From Mesostigma viride (Eukaryota; Streptophyta; Mesostigmatophyceae; Mesostigmatales; Mesostigmataceae), in assembly GCA_009746045.1 (NCBI GenBank), contig RPFO01000106.1, positions 644,425 through 700,107 on the forward strand: 55,683 bases of DNA, in the 5' to 3' direction. The notes beneath the pieces are model-generated. The model saw nothing but the letters and a program-made list of their open reading frames with translations. It was not told where the DNA came from and searched no databases. This document shows, one piece after another, positions 35,223 to 45,859 of the stretch (positions are counted from its first letter, which is position 1; each line of letters starts with the position of its first letter). The position numbers and the translations under genes were made by a program.

Positions 35223-35432
35223 GACTCGGCATGGACATGTGCTACACTAGACGTGACGGGCTCACATCCGGGCAGCCTCCTGTTTTGTCTGTAATATGGA
35301 GGCAGATGGCCTGCGCAAGGATAGATGGCAAGTAGTGATGAAGGAGACCACCCCCAAGCCTGTGGGGGCTCCGCGTGTGATATGCTCACGTGACGCAGTC
35401 ACGTGTCTATTAATTAATTAATTAATTAATGT
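35223..35432 (+). mobile_element. Truncated copy of LINE family A (plus)
   Basis: Near-copy of the 3' end of the element at 32.2-33.3 kb in the opposite orientation (GACGGGCTCACATCCGGGC, GTGATGAAGGAGACCACC). It includes the CACGTGAC hairpin (35387-35405) and (TTAA)n tail, with a short deletion before the hairpin. Confidence 0.85.
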
Positions 35433-35467
35433 TCCTTATTAACTATCATCTGGACATCGCCGGGGTT

Positions 35468-35525
35468 AATGCTCCGTGTATCTCCCCAACGGGAGCACGA
35501 GTCTAATTAATTAATTAATACACTC
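35468..35525 (+). mobile_element. LINE 3' terminus, family C
   Basis: Only the last bases remain: GCTCCGTGTATCTCCCCAACG then GGAGCACGAGTCTAATTAATT, containing a CTCCC-CAAC-GGGAG hairpin and a TTAA tail. It is nearly identical to 43268-43318. Confidence 0.65.
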
Positions 35526-35639
35526 TGGGCGACTTCCTGCAAGGGTAGCTAGGCCGGGGTAAACTATACACCGGCCTGCTCTGGGTGCACAAAGTGCACC
35601 TGCACACCACTATGTATTCAGGCACCTACCTAAAGGCAC

Positions 35640-36520
35640 CTGCTCGACGGGACGGAGGTCCCGTTCCGCGATCGCTTCAAGCTGTTGGGGAGTTGGCTTC
35701 CTGACACTGCAGACGATGTGGACACCCGCATCGGCCTGGCCTGGGCTAGGCTCCGTTCGCTCAACACCTACTGGCGCTCGAAGGGCCTGGGCGAGCACCG
35801 CAAGCGCATGCTCTTCAAGGTCCTCGTCCTCACGGTGCTCATGTATGGCGCCGAGGCGTGGACAATCACACCCAAACTGGCAGCTAGGCTCAACGGCACG
35901 GTTTACAGGATGCTCCGACAGGTCCTTAACCCTTAAATGGTACTGAGTCCGTAGGGTTTTCCGAGCGTCCGTCATCAGAGTCTTTGTATCATGGTATGCC
36001 TTGTATTTCGGACGAGATTAGGCAGCGTAGCATTGGTAGGACACCTTGCTCGCACCAGCCAGGTCGACACCGCCCTTGGTCTGGCCGGCCCCCAGCGGCT
36101 TGGCCAGCCAGGGCGACACATTCTGACTTGGCCTGGCCCCAAGTGCATTAATTCCCAAAAGGGTAGGGAAACCTGTCACGAACTACATCCAGATGTTGCT
36201 GGACGACCTAGTGGTCCCAGCCCAGTTTGAGAACCGCATCCACTCTCTCTCCCGTCTTTGGACTGCCATGCAGGACAAGACGCGGTGGCAGAAGATTGTC
36301 AAGGCGCACACGCCCGACCCTGTGGGCAAGCCCCCTCCCCCCAAGAGGAGGAGGCGTTTTGATGAGTAGTGTGGTTAGGATTTTCTAGCTAGACTAGATA
36401 GCTTAGAGTTAGGTTGGTTCGATTACGCGGCTTCCTCCACCCCACCCATCCATCATGGGATATGTGCTACATGATCTCCCAACGGAGGCATGTTATAATT
36501 TAATTTAATTTTACCTAAAG
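35640..36520 (+). pseudogene. Degenerate non-LTR reverse transcriptase C-terminus with 3' UTR, family B
   Basis: 35640-35936 reads FRDRFKLLGSWLPDTADD through MYGAEAWTITPKLAARLNG and MLRQVLN. It then shifts frame and resumes as GHLARTSQVDT and PGRHILTWPGPK. A third frame ends SLSRLWTAMQDKTRWQKIV and PKRRRRFDE with a stop near 36369. The 3' UTR has TATGTGCTACATGATCTCC, the hairpin CTCC-CAAC-GGAG (36476-36487) and a (TTTAA)n tail. It is a 5'-truncated, frameshifted relative of the family A element. Confidence 0.85.
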
Positions 36521-36932
36521 GCCCTGACATAGGGGGGATTGCCACGAGCCACGAGGTAGCCATGGCGGCGGAGCTCATAACTTTCACGTTTGTGCACCGA
36601 ATTTAGCCGTGAATATCACAATCGACGCGTGTTTCTTAACCGGGTTGGCAAATACGGGTACGGGGTATAATACGCGGACCTAAAATACGCGTATTATACG
36701 TGGGGGGTGTAAAATACGCGGCGGTAAAATACGCGACAGTTTTTGTGGTCCAATTGTCGGTCACCCAATTAGCACGCTCCTTGATGATGGTCATGCAGTT
36801 ATTGCAACTGAAATTTGGTGTATATGCTTATTTATTAACATCTTCCATTAATTTATGCCCTGCAATCCTATCTGATTATGATTTGTTAAATGCTGGGGGG
36901 AGCAGACTGCAACGGGAACTGTAAGGAATCAA

Positions 36933-37560
36933 TTAATTAGTTAATTGTAAGGAAAGCCATCCACTATATAATCCATGAGAGGACATAAGACACAACTTCC
37001 GAGAAGGAGGGGTGACGTGCCCTCCTTTGTACTGGATCATGCCGGCCACCATCTGCTTGAAAGAGGCGCTCTCAGCCGCATTGAAGGCAATGCCGTTCTC
37101 GATAAAAAATTCGGCAGCCAGCAGCTGGACACCTTGTTCGTCGACGGGAACCAGCCATTTGGTGATGCTCAGCTGGCCTTTGCTGGGAACCGACGACAAG
37201 TCAACCGGCGCAGCCCCTCCCATCTCCGCCATTGCCCTGTTCAAATTGTGATGCTTCTTGGCGTCTGACTTCTGCAACTTGTTGTTAGCAATCCTGAGAA
37301 ACCTGCTCCGGATATTCGGTGGAATTTTGTCGCAGGGTAACATCCCTTCCCCTGCGATTCCGGCAAAGTGTGCACGGACTCGGAATACGCTGATTGGCCC
37401 CGCCTTCTAGGAGAAGTTCTTGTTGCAAAATGAGCAGAACCTCCTCGACACATACTGCGTTGTGTTACTAACAGCATCTGTGACTGCTTCTTTCCTCTCG
37501 ACAACGAAATCCCATTCAGGCCCTTTCTTCTTCATGGCTGCAAATCGAAAATGGCTGCAC
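36933..37560 (-). pseudogene. hAT transposase N-terminal remnant
   Basis: The frames together give an N-terminal zinc-finger-like segment (RRFCSFCNKNFS), then an in-frame stop, then AGPISVFRVRAHFAGIAGEGMLPC. From 37343 to 36933 the open frame reads IPPNIRSRFLRIANN, FFIENGIAFNAAESASFKQMV and HVTPPSRK, the segment that precedes the catalytic core in hAT transposases. Everything after PPSRK (DDE core, dimerisation domain) is missing. The remnant cannot encode an active enzyme. Confidence 0.75.
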
Positions 37561-37911
37561 ACTATCGCACAGTCGCACTGGCCTCGTCGTCGCTATAATA
37601 TTGCATTACACCGTCAGTAGCACAGCTGGCATTTGCTGGCATTATGCGTTAATAATGTACCTAGTCCTAGCTGTCTCCTACCGGCCAAAGATTTTGCAAG
37701 GCTTGCGCTTTATGGAAAGAACTGTACGCATCTACTTCTAGTAGTAAAAATCTCAAATGTGCAGTGAACGCGCCGCGCCCAGAACCTGGGCACCGCGCCA
37801 GTGCCCGCTGCCCGCTGGTACCCCCGAAAAATTCTAAGTCCAAACCGCGTATTCTGAAGTAAAGTACGCGTATATACGGCGGAGGCCTTCAGTGTACGTT
37901 TTCCCGTATTT

Positions 37912-39300
37912 CAGTGCTTCTGCTAAGGGTTTTTGTCATTCGTCAACTTGTTGACTATTTGCCTCGGCACTTCGTCAAGTGGTTGACTATTTGCCTCAGC
38001 AATTCGTCAAACTGGTTGACTATTTGCCTTGGCGCTTCGTCAACCCTGGGGGGGGGGGGGGGAGGAGGAAGCTTTATTTCTTCATAATTAACTACTGAAG
38101 GTCGCTCACGCCTCACACACGCATGTAATGCATGTGGATAAAACATAATATCACACAGTGGTTGTTGACAACTGCATAAACTACAGAATAATTACTAGTA
38201 TCGTTCACAGCTAGGCCTGAGTCAAGTGTGCACAGCACGAGGCCATCAAACAACCATTACATCCTCCTCGCTGCTATCAACAGGCACTACTGGCACAGTT
38301 TTGTCCGAGCTTGGCCCTGCCCCTGCGCGCTGCGCGCGCCTGTCCACTGGCTGTACTCCTGTCTCTGCCTTTTCGCTGCTGGCTTTCTCTTGCCCTTCTT
38401 CTTCCCCTTCTTCCCTGGCTCAGAGCTGCCGTCATCATCGGCCTTGCTCATTTCTGTCTGGGCCCCCTCCTCGCCAGATTCCTCCTCGCCAGATTCCTCC
38501 TTGCCAGAGTTTGAGGTGCTGTCAGATGATGCTGACTGGCCGCCATCTTCCTCTTCCTGCGCATTAGACCCATCCTCTTCCTCACGCTCTACTCTCTTGC
38601 GTTTGTCGCGACCCTGCCTGCCCTCCTTTTCATCTAAACTGCGGCCTAGGTCGACGATATTTTCCGTTTCTACAATTTCTCCAGCTTGCTTCTTAAACAG
38701 AGCATCTAAGGTGCTAGTCTTGAAACCTGCCAACCCGTTTTTCTTCGACATTCTCTAGCTCATGCAACACTACCTAAACATCGCCGCCGCCATTATCGAA
38801 ACAATTTCGCATGCAATATTTTATCGCACATGAAGTCGCCAGACGGCCTGAGGTCGTCACGTAATGAATACCATGATTGCCCACCAAACACCAGGGTGAT
38901 TACAGGTAATAATTTTTTCATGCCCTGGTCGGCTCAAGTCCTGCCTTGCTCGTCTTCAGTTTTGGTATCCGAGCATTGTCCTGAACCGTACTGACGTACT
39001 GTCTTTCCAAACCAACTCCAACTGCAGCATACCTAGGATTCAGATGGTACGGGCTGACGGCCTGACGCCGCGCCGCTGGACCTTAGGTCTGGCCTTCAGG
39101 ACTTGCGTGGTTGACGAATACCCTAAACATTTCGTCAAACCGGTTGACGAACTTCGGAACATATTCGTCAATTGGTTGACGAATCGCCGAGTTGGTTGAC
39201 GAATGTGGTTGACGAATTGCCCAAAATGGTTGACTATTTTACTACTATTTTCAAAATTCGTCAACCGGTTGACGAAATAGTCCCGTTAGCAGAAGCACTG
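37912..39300. mobile_element. Inner hAT element with exact 8-bp target duplication CCGTATTT
   Basis: Inverted ends CAGTGCTTCTGCTAA and TTAGCAGAAGCACTG are flanked by CCGTATTT at 37904-37911 and 39301-39308. Both ends carry clustered copies of GTCAAC..GGTTGAC palindromes (37935-38045; 39105-39275), probably transposase-binding sites. It is 1389 bp, non-autonomous, and carries one 154-codon ORF. Confidence 0.92.
38287..38751 (-). CDS. Acidic/basic low-complexity 154-aa ORF inside the inner hAT element
   Basis: Starts MSKKNGLAGFKTSTLDALFKK, followed by an acidic Ser/Glu-rich middle (EESGEEESGEEG) and a Lys-rich patch (KKGKKKGKRKPAAKRQR) that looks like a nuclear localisation signal. No known domain is recognised. 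It is the only ORF in the element and not a transposase; it could be a captured host exon or an accessory protein. Codon pattern and intact frame support coding. Confidence 0.5.
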   Translation of the reverse strand: MSKKNGLAGFKTSTLDALFKKQAGEIVETENIVDLGRSLDEKEGRQGRDKRKRVEREEEDGSNAQEEEDGGQSASSDSTSNSGKEESGEEESGEEGAQTEMSKADDDGSSEPGKKGKKKGKRKPAAKRQRQEYSQWTGARSAQGQGQARTKLCQ

Positions 39301-39399
39301 CCGTATTTTTGCGGCTCCGTACGGCGTACTGACCAACCCGGTGTTTCTACGCCGTACATGCAGATACAATTTTCCGAAGCTATTACGCAATATGTGACG

Positions 39400-40740
39400 A
39401 GCAAACGCTCATCTACGCCTCGCCATCTGCCTCGCCTGAGCCCAAGCGCAGTCGCCCTGCCGAGCCGCACGAGCCGATCGCCTTTGATGTCCATCAACGC
39501 ATATGGCTTCTGGAGACGCAGCCCAGGAGTCTTCATGGACGACTTAGTTGTTTCTCGGCAATCACGACTCGCTTATGGACCTGTGCTTGTACCTGTGCTC
39601 CCACAACCGCGGCCGCTGGCCAGGCGGTCAGCTTGCCGACCCCGTCGAGGATCTCCCACGAATTGCCCGCATGAATCGCCCCAAGCTCCAGCGCTTCGCT
39701 CTCTGCTCCCTCCTCGGGCGCTCCGACGCCGAGATCTGGGCTCCCCCACCACCGTCCCCCACCGTTGCGACAGAATCCATCGTCCGCGCCCTCCTTCAGG
39801 AAGCTTTCGAGCAGCACGTGACCCCCCTTGCCACAGATGTGGCGGCAATGGGCGGCACGCTGGCTGCTGAGCTCCCCACCATCCCCACCGCCACCGCCAC
39901 CCTCCTCGCCCCCCCCCCCCCCCCCCCTCCGACTCCACCGACTCCATCACCGCCCAGCTCGATCCGCGACATCGACCAGCGTACGTCTTAAGGACAATGC
40001 CATCCCTATCGAGGTCCTGCAGAACACCGCAGGCCTCACCGCCCAGGCGGTAAAGGACATTGCCGCCAAGCCAGCCCCTGCTGGCCTAGTGGCCGGCGAT
40101 GCTCCTCCCATCGCGACCTGGGCGGTCAGGGCGGACATGCTTAAGCAGCACACCACCTCCACCACCTCCGCCGTCGCAGCCCAGCTCCAGCAGCAGACGG
40201 TTGACCTCCGCGTGACGGGGGCCGAGCTCGCCAAGCACTTAAGCGCAGCCTCAACGCCATACTCAAGAACTTTGACATGGAGGAAGGTGAGAATTCCGAG
40301 AATTAAGCTTGCACGTGCGTTTGAGAGCAAAATCCTTTATCGCATGGGCCTTCTGCCAGGTGAGATTAAGCTGACCGCCCACCGCCTCCCCCGCGCGCGG
40401 GGTACAGTAAGGCAGGGGCGCCTCCGCTTCTTCTAATCTTTGAGAGCCCTGATCGGACAAGATTTCGTTTAGAACTCAGACGCCGCAAGCGGCTCGAGAA
40501 CACTCCCTTCACCGTGGACGACGACTTGACCCTGGCGCAGCAACAACGGCGACGGGAGCTATGGCCGACCTACGTCCAGCTCCGGCAGACCAAGGCGGGC
40601 CAGCCGGTGTACTGGAAGGGGGCGGCCATCTACGTCGGCCACAAGCCCTGGCACGCGACCCCCTCGACCACCGCGGCCCCAGCGACTCCAGATCGACGCC
40701 CCAGCCTAGGGGATCAATACAGCAGCAGTCGTGTAGAATA
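39400..40740 (+). pseudogene. Degenerate LINE ORF1-like coding region
   Basis: Coding continues through several frames. An N-terminal part reads EPKRSRPAEPHEPIAFDVHQR. 39548-39990 reads FLGNHDSLMDLCLYLC, RIARMNRPKLQRFAL and ESIVRALLQEAFEQHV. 39990-40260 reads IPIEVLQNTAGLTAQAVKDIA. 40504-40740 reads DDDLTLAQQQRRRELWPTYV and YWKGAAIYVG. The last block resembles the C-terminal part of L1-type ORF1 proteins (RNA-binding). A proline run and frameshifts break it. Confidence 0.55.
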
Positions 40741-41078
40741 GTTAGACCGTGGCCAAGTTGTACATGCCCGCCTACTACATGCAGGCACTATACCAGCTTA
40801 GGCCTAGCATTTTTAGTCATGTACATGTGTGCCTATGATGAGCCACACTCCACATGATGCCTAGCTTTATTTAATTATGCAGTGCCCATGCAGGGAGTCA
40901 CTCTCTGCTGAGAAGCCAAGCCCTAGCTCTTGTATAGCTATATATTAAAAATATAATTACTTACAGCAGAGTGAAATCACTCAAACCAAAGCAAACGCCC
41001 AGCTATAAACCTATATACAGAGCCATGTCAAAGCTCTATACTACGATAAGACCAATGGAAACGCCTAACGGGAGGAAC

Positions 41079-41600
41079 CTAATAGCCCTGCTGCACCGCA
41101 AAATCAGCCCGCGTACGGCGGAGCATGATGTCAGCCATGGCCCGAGTCAGCGCCACCGACAGGCGCTGACGCCAATATGACGTCCAGGTCCGCGCCGACC
41201 ATGGGGCCCGCTGGCCCTCCAGGTCCAGCCGGTCCTCCCGGAGCCGGCAACACTCCTTGAAGAAGGCGGAGGTCAGGGGCCCCATGGCCCCAAACTCCTC
41301 CAGGACAAAGGGCACCACACGATGGTGCCCGACGTCGCCGTAGGCCAGGAGCTTGGCCCGCTCCGCCCGGTCCGCCGTGTAACCTGCCGTGAGGGAGGCC
41401 CCAGCCACGTGGCTAAGAGCCAAGGGCCGCGCCACCGAAACGTCAATAAGCAGATGCCGGCCACCCCCCTCAAAGTCCAGCACCACGATGTCAGGCCGGT
41501 GGTTGGGGGAATAGAAGGCAGCGCCATCCGCATCCTCGGACCGGATGTTCGCGTGGGGGAAAACCGACCGAATCATGGCGAGCACCACCGTCAGGAGGAC
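41079..41600 (-). pseudogene. C-terminal nuclease-like domain of a retrotransposon RT
   Basis: About 170 codons open to a stop at 41079. It contains RPDIVVLDFEGGGRHLLIDVSVARPL (Asp..Asp-Val-Ser pattern), ERAKLLAYGDVGHHRVVPFVLEEFGAMG, and a C-terminal Arg-rich segment (RAMADIMLRRTRADF). This arrangement is often found C-terminal to reverse transcriptases and resembles PD-(D/E)xK-type domains. No RT core is attached here. It is likely the end of another non-LTR element. Confidence 0.6.
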
Positions 41601-41874
41601 AGTGTGCAAATACAAATACCAATATTACCAATAGTAGCTATATATGCTGATCTTCCCCCTCATGACAGGCTCCCCCTTAGCTGGGCATATCTTGATAGAT
41701 CATGGGGCTGCAGGTGTCCTGGGGCACCTAGAGCAATCAGGGTCGTTTACATTCCCACCCTTAATTGCAGGAAGTAGCTTAGAATGTATTATCGGCTCAT
41801 ATGCCCCTTAGCTGCATGGGCATAGCTTGATAGATAGCTGGGATACGCCCCTTTCTGTAGAAGGTTCCAGCTGT

Positions 41875-42165
41875 GTTCAGCCCGCCTCACGTGTCAAGAC
41901 TGAACAAGTCTCGAGTGGACACGTGTGTAGTACTCCTATACACACACAGATCTCGAATGATTTATCTAGTGCGAAATCCGAATGGCTTGCATCACTCCCC
42001 GGAAGGGAGAACTTTTGCGGTTGGACTGTAGCCGGGTGTCAGCTGGCGATGCCTTATAGGATCCGAGGAGACGTCCGTCCTATAGTCAGCAACAGTTGGT
42101 GCGAGAGGTCCCCAGTTCGATTGCGGCCTGGATTCATTTGCAGATCGCGTTTTCCGCGGACCGGC
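41875..42165 (+). repeat. SINE-like structured repeat, copy 2
   Basis: Same module order as the copy near 350-612. The head hairpin has arms CACGTGTC/GACACGTG with an inner AGACT/AGTCT stem. It is followed by a GTGTGTAG/CTATACAC hairpin around TAGTACTCC, a CTCCC/GGGAG hairpin (copy 1 has CTCT/AGAG), a shared GATGCCTT block, GAGGAGAC, CCTATAGT, and AGAGGTCC, and a box-B-like AGTTCGATT near 42115. An ATAGGA/TCCTAT stem is also present. A third head-only relative (CCCGCCTCACGTGT) begins near 44828. Confidence 0.5.
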
Positions 42166-42329
42166 ATGCACTGAACGCAAATGGTTTTCACCTTTGCGGC
42201 GTGCCAAATCAGAATAGCTTCAATGATAGATCATGAGGGTGCAGGTGCCCCGGTGCACCTAGAGCAAGCTAGGCCGGTAGCTTACATTCCCACCCTTGCA
42301 GGAAGTAGCCCAGAATGTATTAAAAGCCA

Positions 42330-42378
42330 TTAATTAATTAATTAATTAATTAATAAGCACGTGACTGCGTCACGTGGG
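42330..42378 (-). mobile_element. LINE family A 3' terminus only (minus)
   Basis: (TTAA)n tail and the CACGTGAC-(GCA)-GTCACGTG hairpin at 42358-42376. Upstream element sequence is not recognisable. Confidence 0.65.
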
Positions 42379-42521
42379 TGCCAATACAGAGTAAAGGAAC
42401 CTTCAACCCTAAAAGCCATAATAATGCCCCTTCTCAGGAATATGTGCTACATGTACTCCCAACGGAGTAACTTATGTTCCTAATTAATTAATCTTAATTA
42501 AGGGCCCGGGAATATATCATC

Positions 42522-43318
42522 ATGGCTAGACAATGGCTAGAGCGTACGTGGCATGCATCTCAGCATGCAGAGAGCAGCTCGATCTGCGTGGGCACATCAT
42601 CATTGCAGGCCTGCCTGGACTACATCATTGGCTGTGCGGCAGTCCTGGCGCGCTTCGGTTCTGGATACCCGAGTGTTCAACCTGCATGCCCGTGGACGGT
42701 GCGTTCCGACCACCGGCTTGTGCGCGCGACAGCCCGGCTGCCGTGCGGTTCCCGCCGGCCCCCAAGTGATGGCACCGAAGCGCTAGTGGCCCACCCTCAC
42801 TGGCGTCCGGTGCTACGCGCCGGCCCGGTCCGCGGCGACCCCGAGGACTGCATACATGGACGGACACCGATTGGGCCGTGGGAGCGGTGCCGGACTGCCG
42901 GTATACCTGGCCGCCCTCAAGGCCCAGCTATAGGACGACGTACGACCAGGCGCTGACCCAGGCTGTGCTTCCAACGCCACCACCTTTGCTCGGGCTTTGC
43001 ATGTGCACAGCCCGTGCGCCGCGGCTATCGGCCCTGCCGATCTGCCAGCCATGCCTCGCCACCGCCCCGGCCGGCCCGCTCGAGCGCCGGCCGGCAGGAA
43101 GTCCTCCGTGGTACGTCCTGGCCGCCTGGCGCCGCTTCTTGAAAGCGCGACCGGGGCCCCGCTGCATGCTGGGAACCTCGCTCAAGACCGGCCGACCGCC
43201 CTTGCATGAAGAGGCCTACATGCGGGCCCTGTAGTGCACACACAGGGATCGATTAAAAGCACTTCGGTGCTCCGTGACTCCCCAACGGGAGCACGAGTTT
43301 AATTAATTAATTAATTAA
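42522..43318 (+). pseudogene. LINE endonuclease fragment joined to a family C 3' end
   Basis: 42585-42790 holds the end of an apurinic-type endonuclease domain: CLDYIIG and the diagnostic RSDHRLV. The following 400 bp are GC-rich and coding-like in changing frames without a recognised RT. The element ends at 43318 with the CTCCC-CAAC-GGGAG hairpin (43279-43292) and (TTAA)n tail. The RT is therefore deleted internally or unrecognisable. Confidence 0.55.
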
Positions 43319-43319
43319 T

Positions 43320-43915
43320 GCGGGCCCAGGACGCGGAGGCGGCCCAGTGCAGGCCTGTGCAGACGCCCGAAAGCCTGCCAGGCCCGCAAGTACGTACCAA
43401 GGCAAGGTGAAATGTAGTACCACCTCGACCGGTCGGCTTGTCGGCCGGTTGTGCCAGCGCATCCCTGCGGTGCATGGAGCAAACGTGCATGGCCGCGGGG
43501 ACAGCGCGGCGCTGCCTTGACCGATGGCTGGCCCATACGGCACAATGCATGTTTCGATCGTTGATGGGGGTGCCCGCGCTCCGCGGGCCCCTCCCGCCTT
43601 CACCGGCCCGACATGGTCGTCTGCACCAGTACGTGTTGCTGGACCCTGGCGCCCCGGCCACCGCCCACGGCCGGCGCCATAATCGGCGGCCGAGACTACC
43701 AAGTCCCCGCCTAAGTTGGAGGAGGGCTGGCTCGAGCGCCATGCACCGGCCAACAACGTTGATCCACCCCTTCACTTTTGGGAGGAGCTGGATGTCGCCC
43801 TTCAGTTGCTTGCCTGCGGTATGATGCGGCCGGCAGTCTATAGTTTGCCCCTAAAACCCCTCAGCCTTCGATCCGCCTTCATATTCTCCCAAACCAGCCC
43901 CGTAAAATAGTCAGT
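43320..43915. other. GC-rich coding-like remnant, unassigned
   Basis: Several overlapping ORFs on both strands (for example 43438-43824 +, 43307-43756 -). On the plus strand 43716-43910 reads HFWEELDVALQLLACGMM. GC content resembles the LINE coding remnants nearby, and I assign it to no family. Confidence 0.35.
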
Positions 43916-43963
43916 GTTCTGGACAAGCCTAGATCTATCTGTGGGCACTCCGACCATTAATAA

Positions 43964-44265
43964 ATTAAATTACAACATGACTCCGTGGGGAGATCATACA
44001 TAGCACGGATTCCCTTGAGCACTTGATGGATCATTGGAGGCGCGAGGCCGCGAAACCTAACTAAGCTAACTCTAAGCTAGAATCAATCTAGAAAATCCGA
44101 ACTACTAGCTACTCAGCGAAGTGCGCCTTCCTCCTGGCGGGGAGGGGGAGCTTGCCCACAGGGGCTGGCGTGTGAGCCTGCATGGTGGACAATGGTCTGC
44201 CACCTCTTCTTCCTCTGCATTGCAGTCCAAGCAAGAGAGAGGGAGGAAATGCGGTGTTCAAACGG
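43964..44265 (-). mobile_element. LINE family B 3'-end fragment (minus)
   Basis: AATTTAATT-type tail, hairpin CTCC-CCAC-GGAG (43981-43992) and 3' UTR, then minus-strand codons reading SLSLAWTAMQRKKRWQTIV, homologous to SLSRLWTAMQDKTRWQKIV at 36.25 kb. Confidence 0.8.
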
Positions 44266-44470
44266 GGCTGGGACCACAGTTAACGCCAAGCGCATTGGCG
44301 TGTTCCTGATTCGGCATATCTCTACGATTCCAGCGGCACCGGAACGAGTTCATTCCGACAAGTATCAAGAAAGTTATGGCGTTCCGACTTCCCAGTCGCG
44401 CGCGAGCGCGAGTCGGCTGTTCTTCTAAGTCGTGCGTGAATATTTGCCGACGGCATATGGGGTCGACAGT

Positions 44471-44532
44471 AATTCCTGGACTGACAGGAATTAGGTGCTG
44501 AACCTACGACGGTATTGGATTAATACGTCGTA
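44471..44532. other. Two adjacent strong hairpins of unknown origin
   Basis: AATTCCTG-(6 nt)-CAGGAATT at 44471-44492. TACGAC-G-GTATT-(GGATT)-AATACGTCGTA at 44505-44532, an 11-bp stem with one bulged base. No gene or known RNA family was recognised around them. Confidence 0.6.
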
Positions 44533-45167
44533 CGCAGGAAATAGGAACCTTAACCCGTGTGGTCTGTTGGTACCGCAGGCTTAGTCCTGGACTATTGGCC
44601 GGTGCAGACGCAATAATCACTGTGTGGACTGTACTCTGTGGTCACTGTGCCTGTATGGCAGACCTACTGTATAAGATCTGGACGCTGTACAGGTTGTTAA
44701 TACTGTACCGGGGGTGTTAATACTGAGCAGGCCTACGAGGCTGCTCAGGCCTAGCAAAGCACAGTGAACAAGTATATATAAAGAATAGGCCAGTGCCAAC
44801 TGCATGGTCAGCAGATCTCTTGCGATCGAGCCCGCCTCACGTGTGTTGAGTTTGACTTGGCAAACTCGTGTCTAAGCCTCAAGTGTCTGAGTGCTGTAAC
44901 ATTATCCGATTTTAACAATTAAGCTCCGTTCCAACCACATTCACACAATTGCTGCATTGCAGTCATATCCTTATTTATACATTGCGTTTTAAGAACGTTA
45001 ACTCAAATTACAACAAGCAGTCTCGACGGAACGACCAGGAGGGTTGTTGCTGTGTGCTGCGTGCAGCGTTGACGACGTGGTGAAGATCGTCGGGTGTCCG
45101 GAATGGTGCAGGAAGAACAACGGCAGCAGGATTTCCGGTTTCCTCGGCAGTCTTCTGGTCAGTGAAC

Positions 45168-45317
45168 AGCCATACGGCGTATAATACGCCGTATGGCGCG
45201 TATTATACGCCATACGCAAGATTTCCGTATGAAAATGGGAAAAAAAATACGCACTGCGTATTTTTTGCGTATTTTTTGCGTATTGCGTATTTTTTGCGTA
45301 TTTTTTGCGTATGAACC
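45168..45317. repeat. 27-bp perfect palindrome and GCGTATTTTTT tandem repeats
   Basis: CCATACGGCGTAT-A-ATACGCCGTATGG near 45170-45200, a second imperfect palindrome, then five GCGTATTTTTT units. The AATACGC core also dominates the outer hAT end at 36.65-36.75 kb, so this may be the end of a related element. Confidence 0.7.
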
Positions 45318-45625
45318 GCGTTCGAAGTAGCTTCTGGCATCATTTTGGACGGCACGTGGAGCCGGAACTAGACTGTATCTAGGCGACCTGGAACTCCGCG
45401 ACAAATAAACGACATGCAGGTGCCAAGCTGGCCGTGCATGTACGACTGTACGTGCATTGCTGCAGATTGCTGCGTGTCGGACTAGGGTCTAGGAGACGAC
45501 GAGGAAATTAGGTGACAAAGTTATGTTGTCTGCCAACAAGGGCGCACATCTGGCACCTAACAATAATAATCGTAGCACAATTGACATCCAGGCACCATGG
45601 CTAGCGACGGTGATGGTGTGGGTCT

Positions 45626-45853
45626 ATGGAACACGATGATGACTGGGCCGACGAGATGCAGGCCGTATTCGAGACTGTCTGGACACACATCGTGAAAGAA
45701 CAGACTCTCAACAAGAAAGGGCAGCCGACAGGTAACTACAAGCTAAGTGACGTGCACACTTTTGGATGCAAAATTCTCGGGTTCTACCACCCGAGCAAGG
45801 CTATAGCACCCGCCATATCATGGGCGCTACGTACGCGAAGGAGGCAAGAGTGA
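45626..45853 (+). CDS. Small hypothetical ORF, 75 codons
   Basis: Reads MEHDDDWADEMQAVFETVWTH and ends in an Arg-rich tail after FGCKILGFYHPSKAIAPAI. Composition looks protein-like. A possible upstream start (ATG at 45597, MASDGDGVG) is in another frame, one indel away. I recognise no family. It may be the stub of a longer, broken transposon gene. Confidence 0.35.
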   Translation: MEHDDDWADEMQAVFETVWTHIVKEQTLNKKGQPTGNYKLSDVHTFGCKILGFYHPSKAIAPAISWALRTRRRQE

Positions 45854-45859
45854 GCGAGT

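Larger units (their letters stand above)
36638..39341. mobile_element. Outer hAT-like element, interrupted by a second hAT
   Basis: Inverted ends ACCGGGTTGG (left) and CCAACCCGGT (right) lead into similar CAAATACGGGTACGG and, reversed, CAGTACGCCGTACGG. The flanks TGTTTCT at 36630-36636 and 39342-39348 fit an 8-bp target duplication with one change. Subterminal AATACGCG repeats are frequent at the left end. It contains a hAT transposase remnant. Confidence 0.65.
44270..45595. other. Intergenic stretch without a recognised gene
   Basis: Apart from the hairpin pair, a partial SINE-like head (about 44828-44900) and the palindrome/repeat block, I see nothing coding. Confidence 0.5.
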
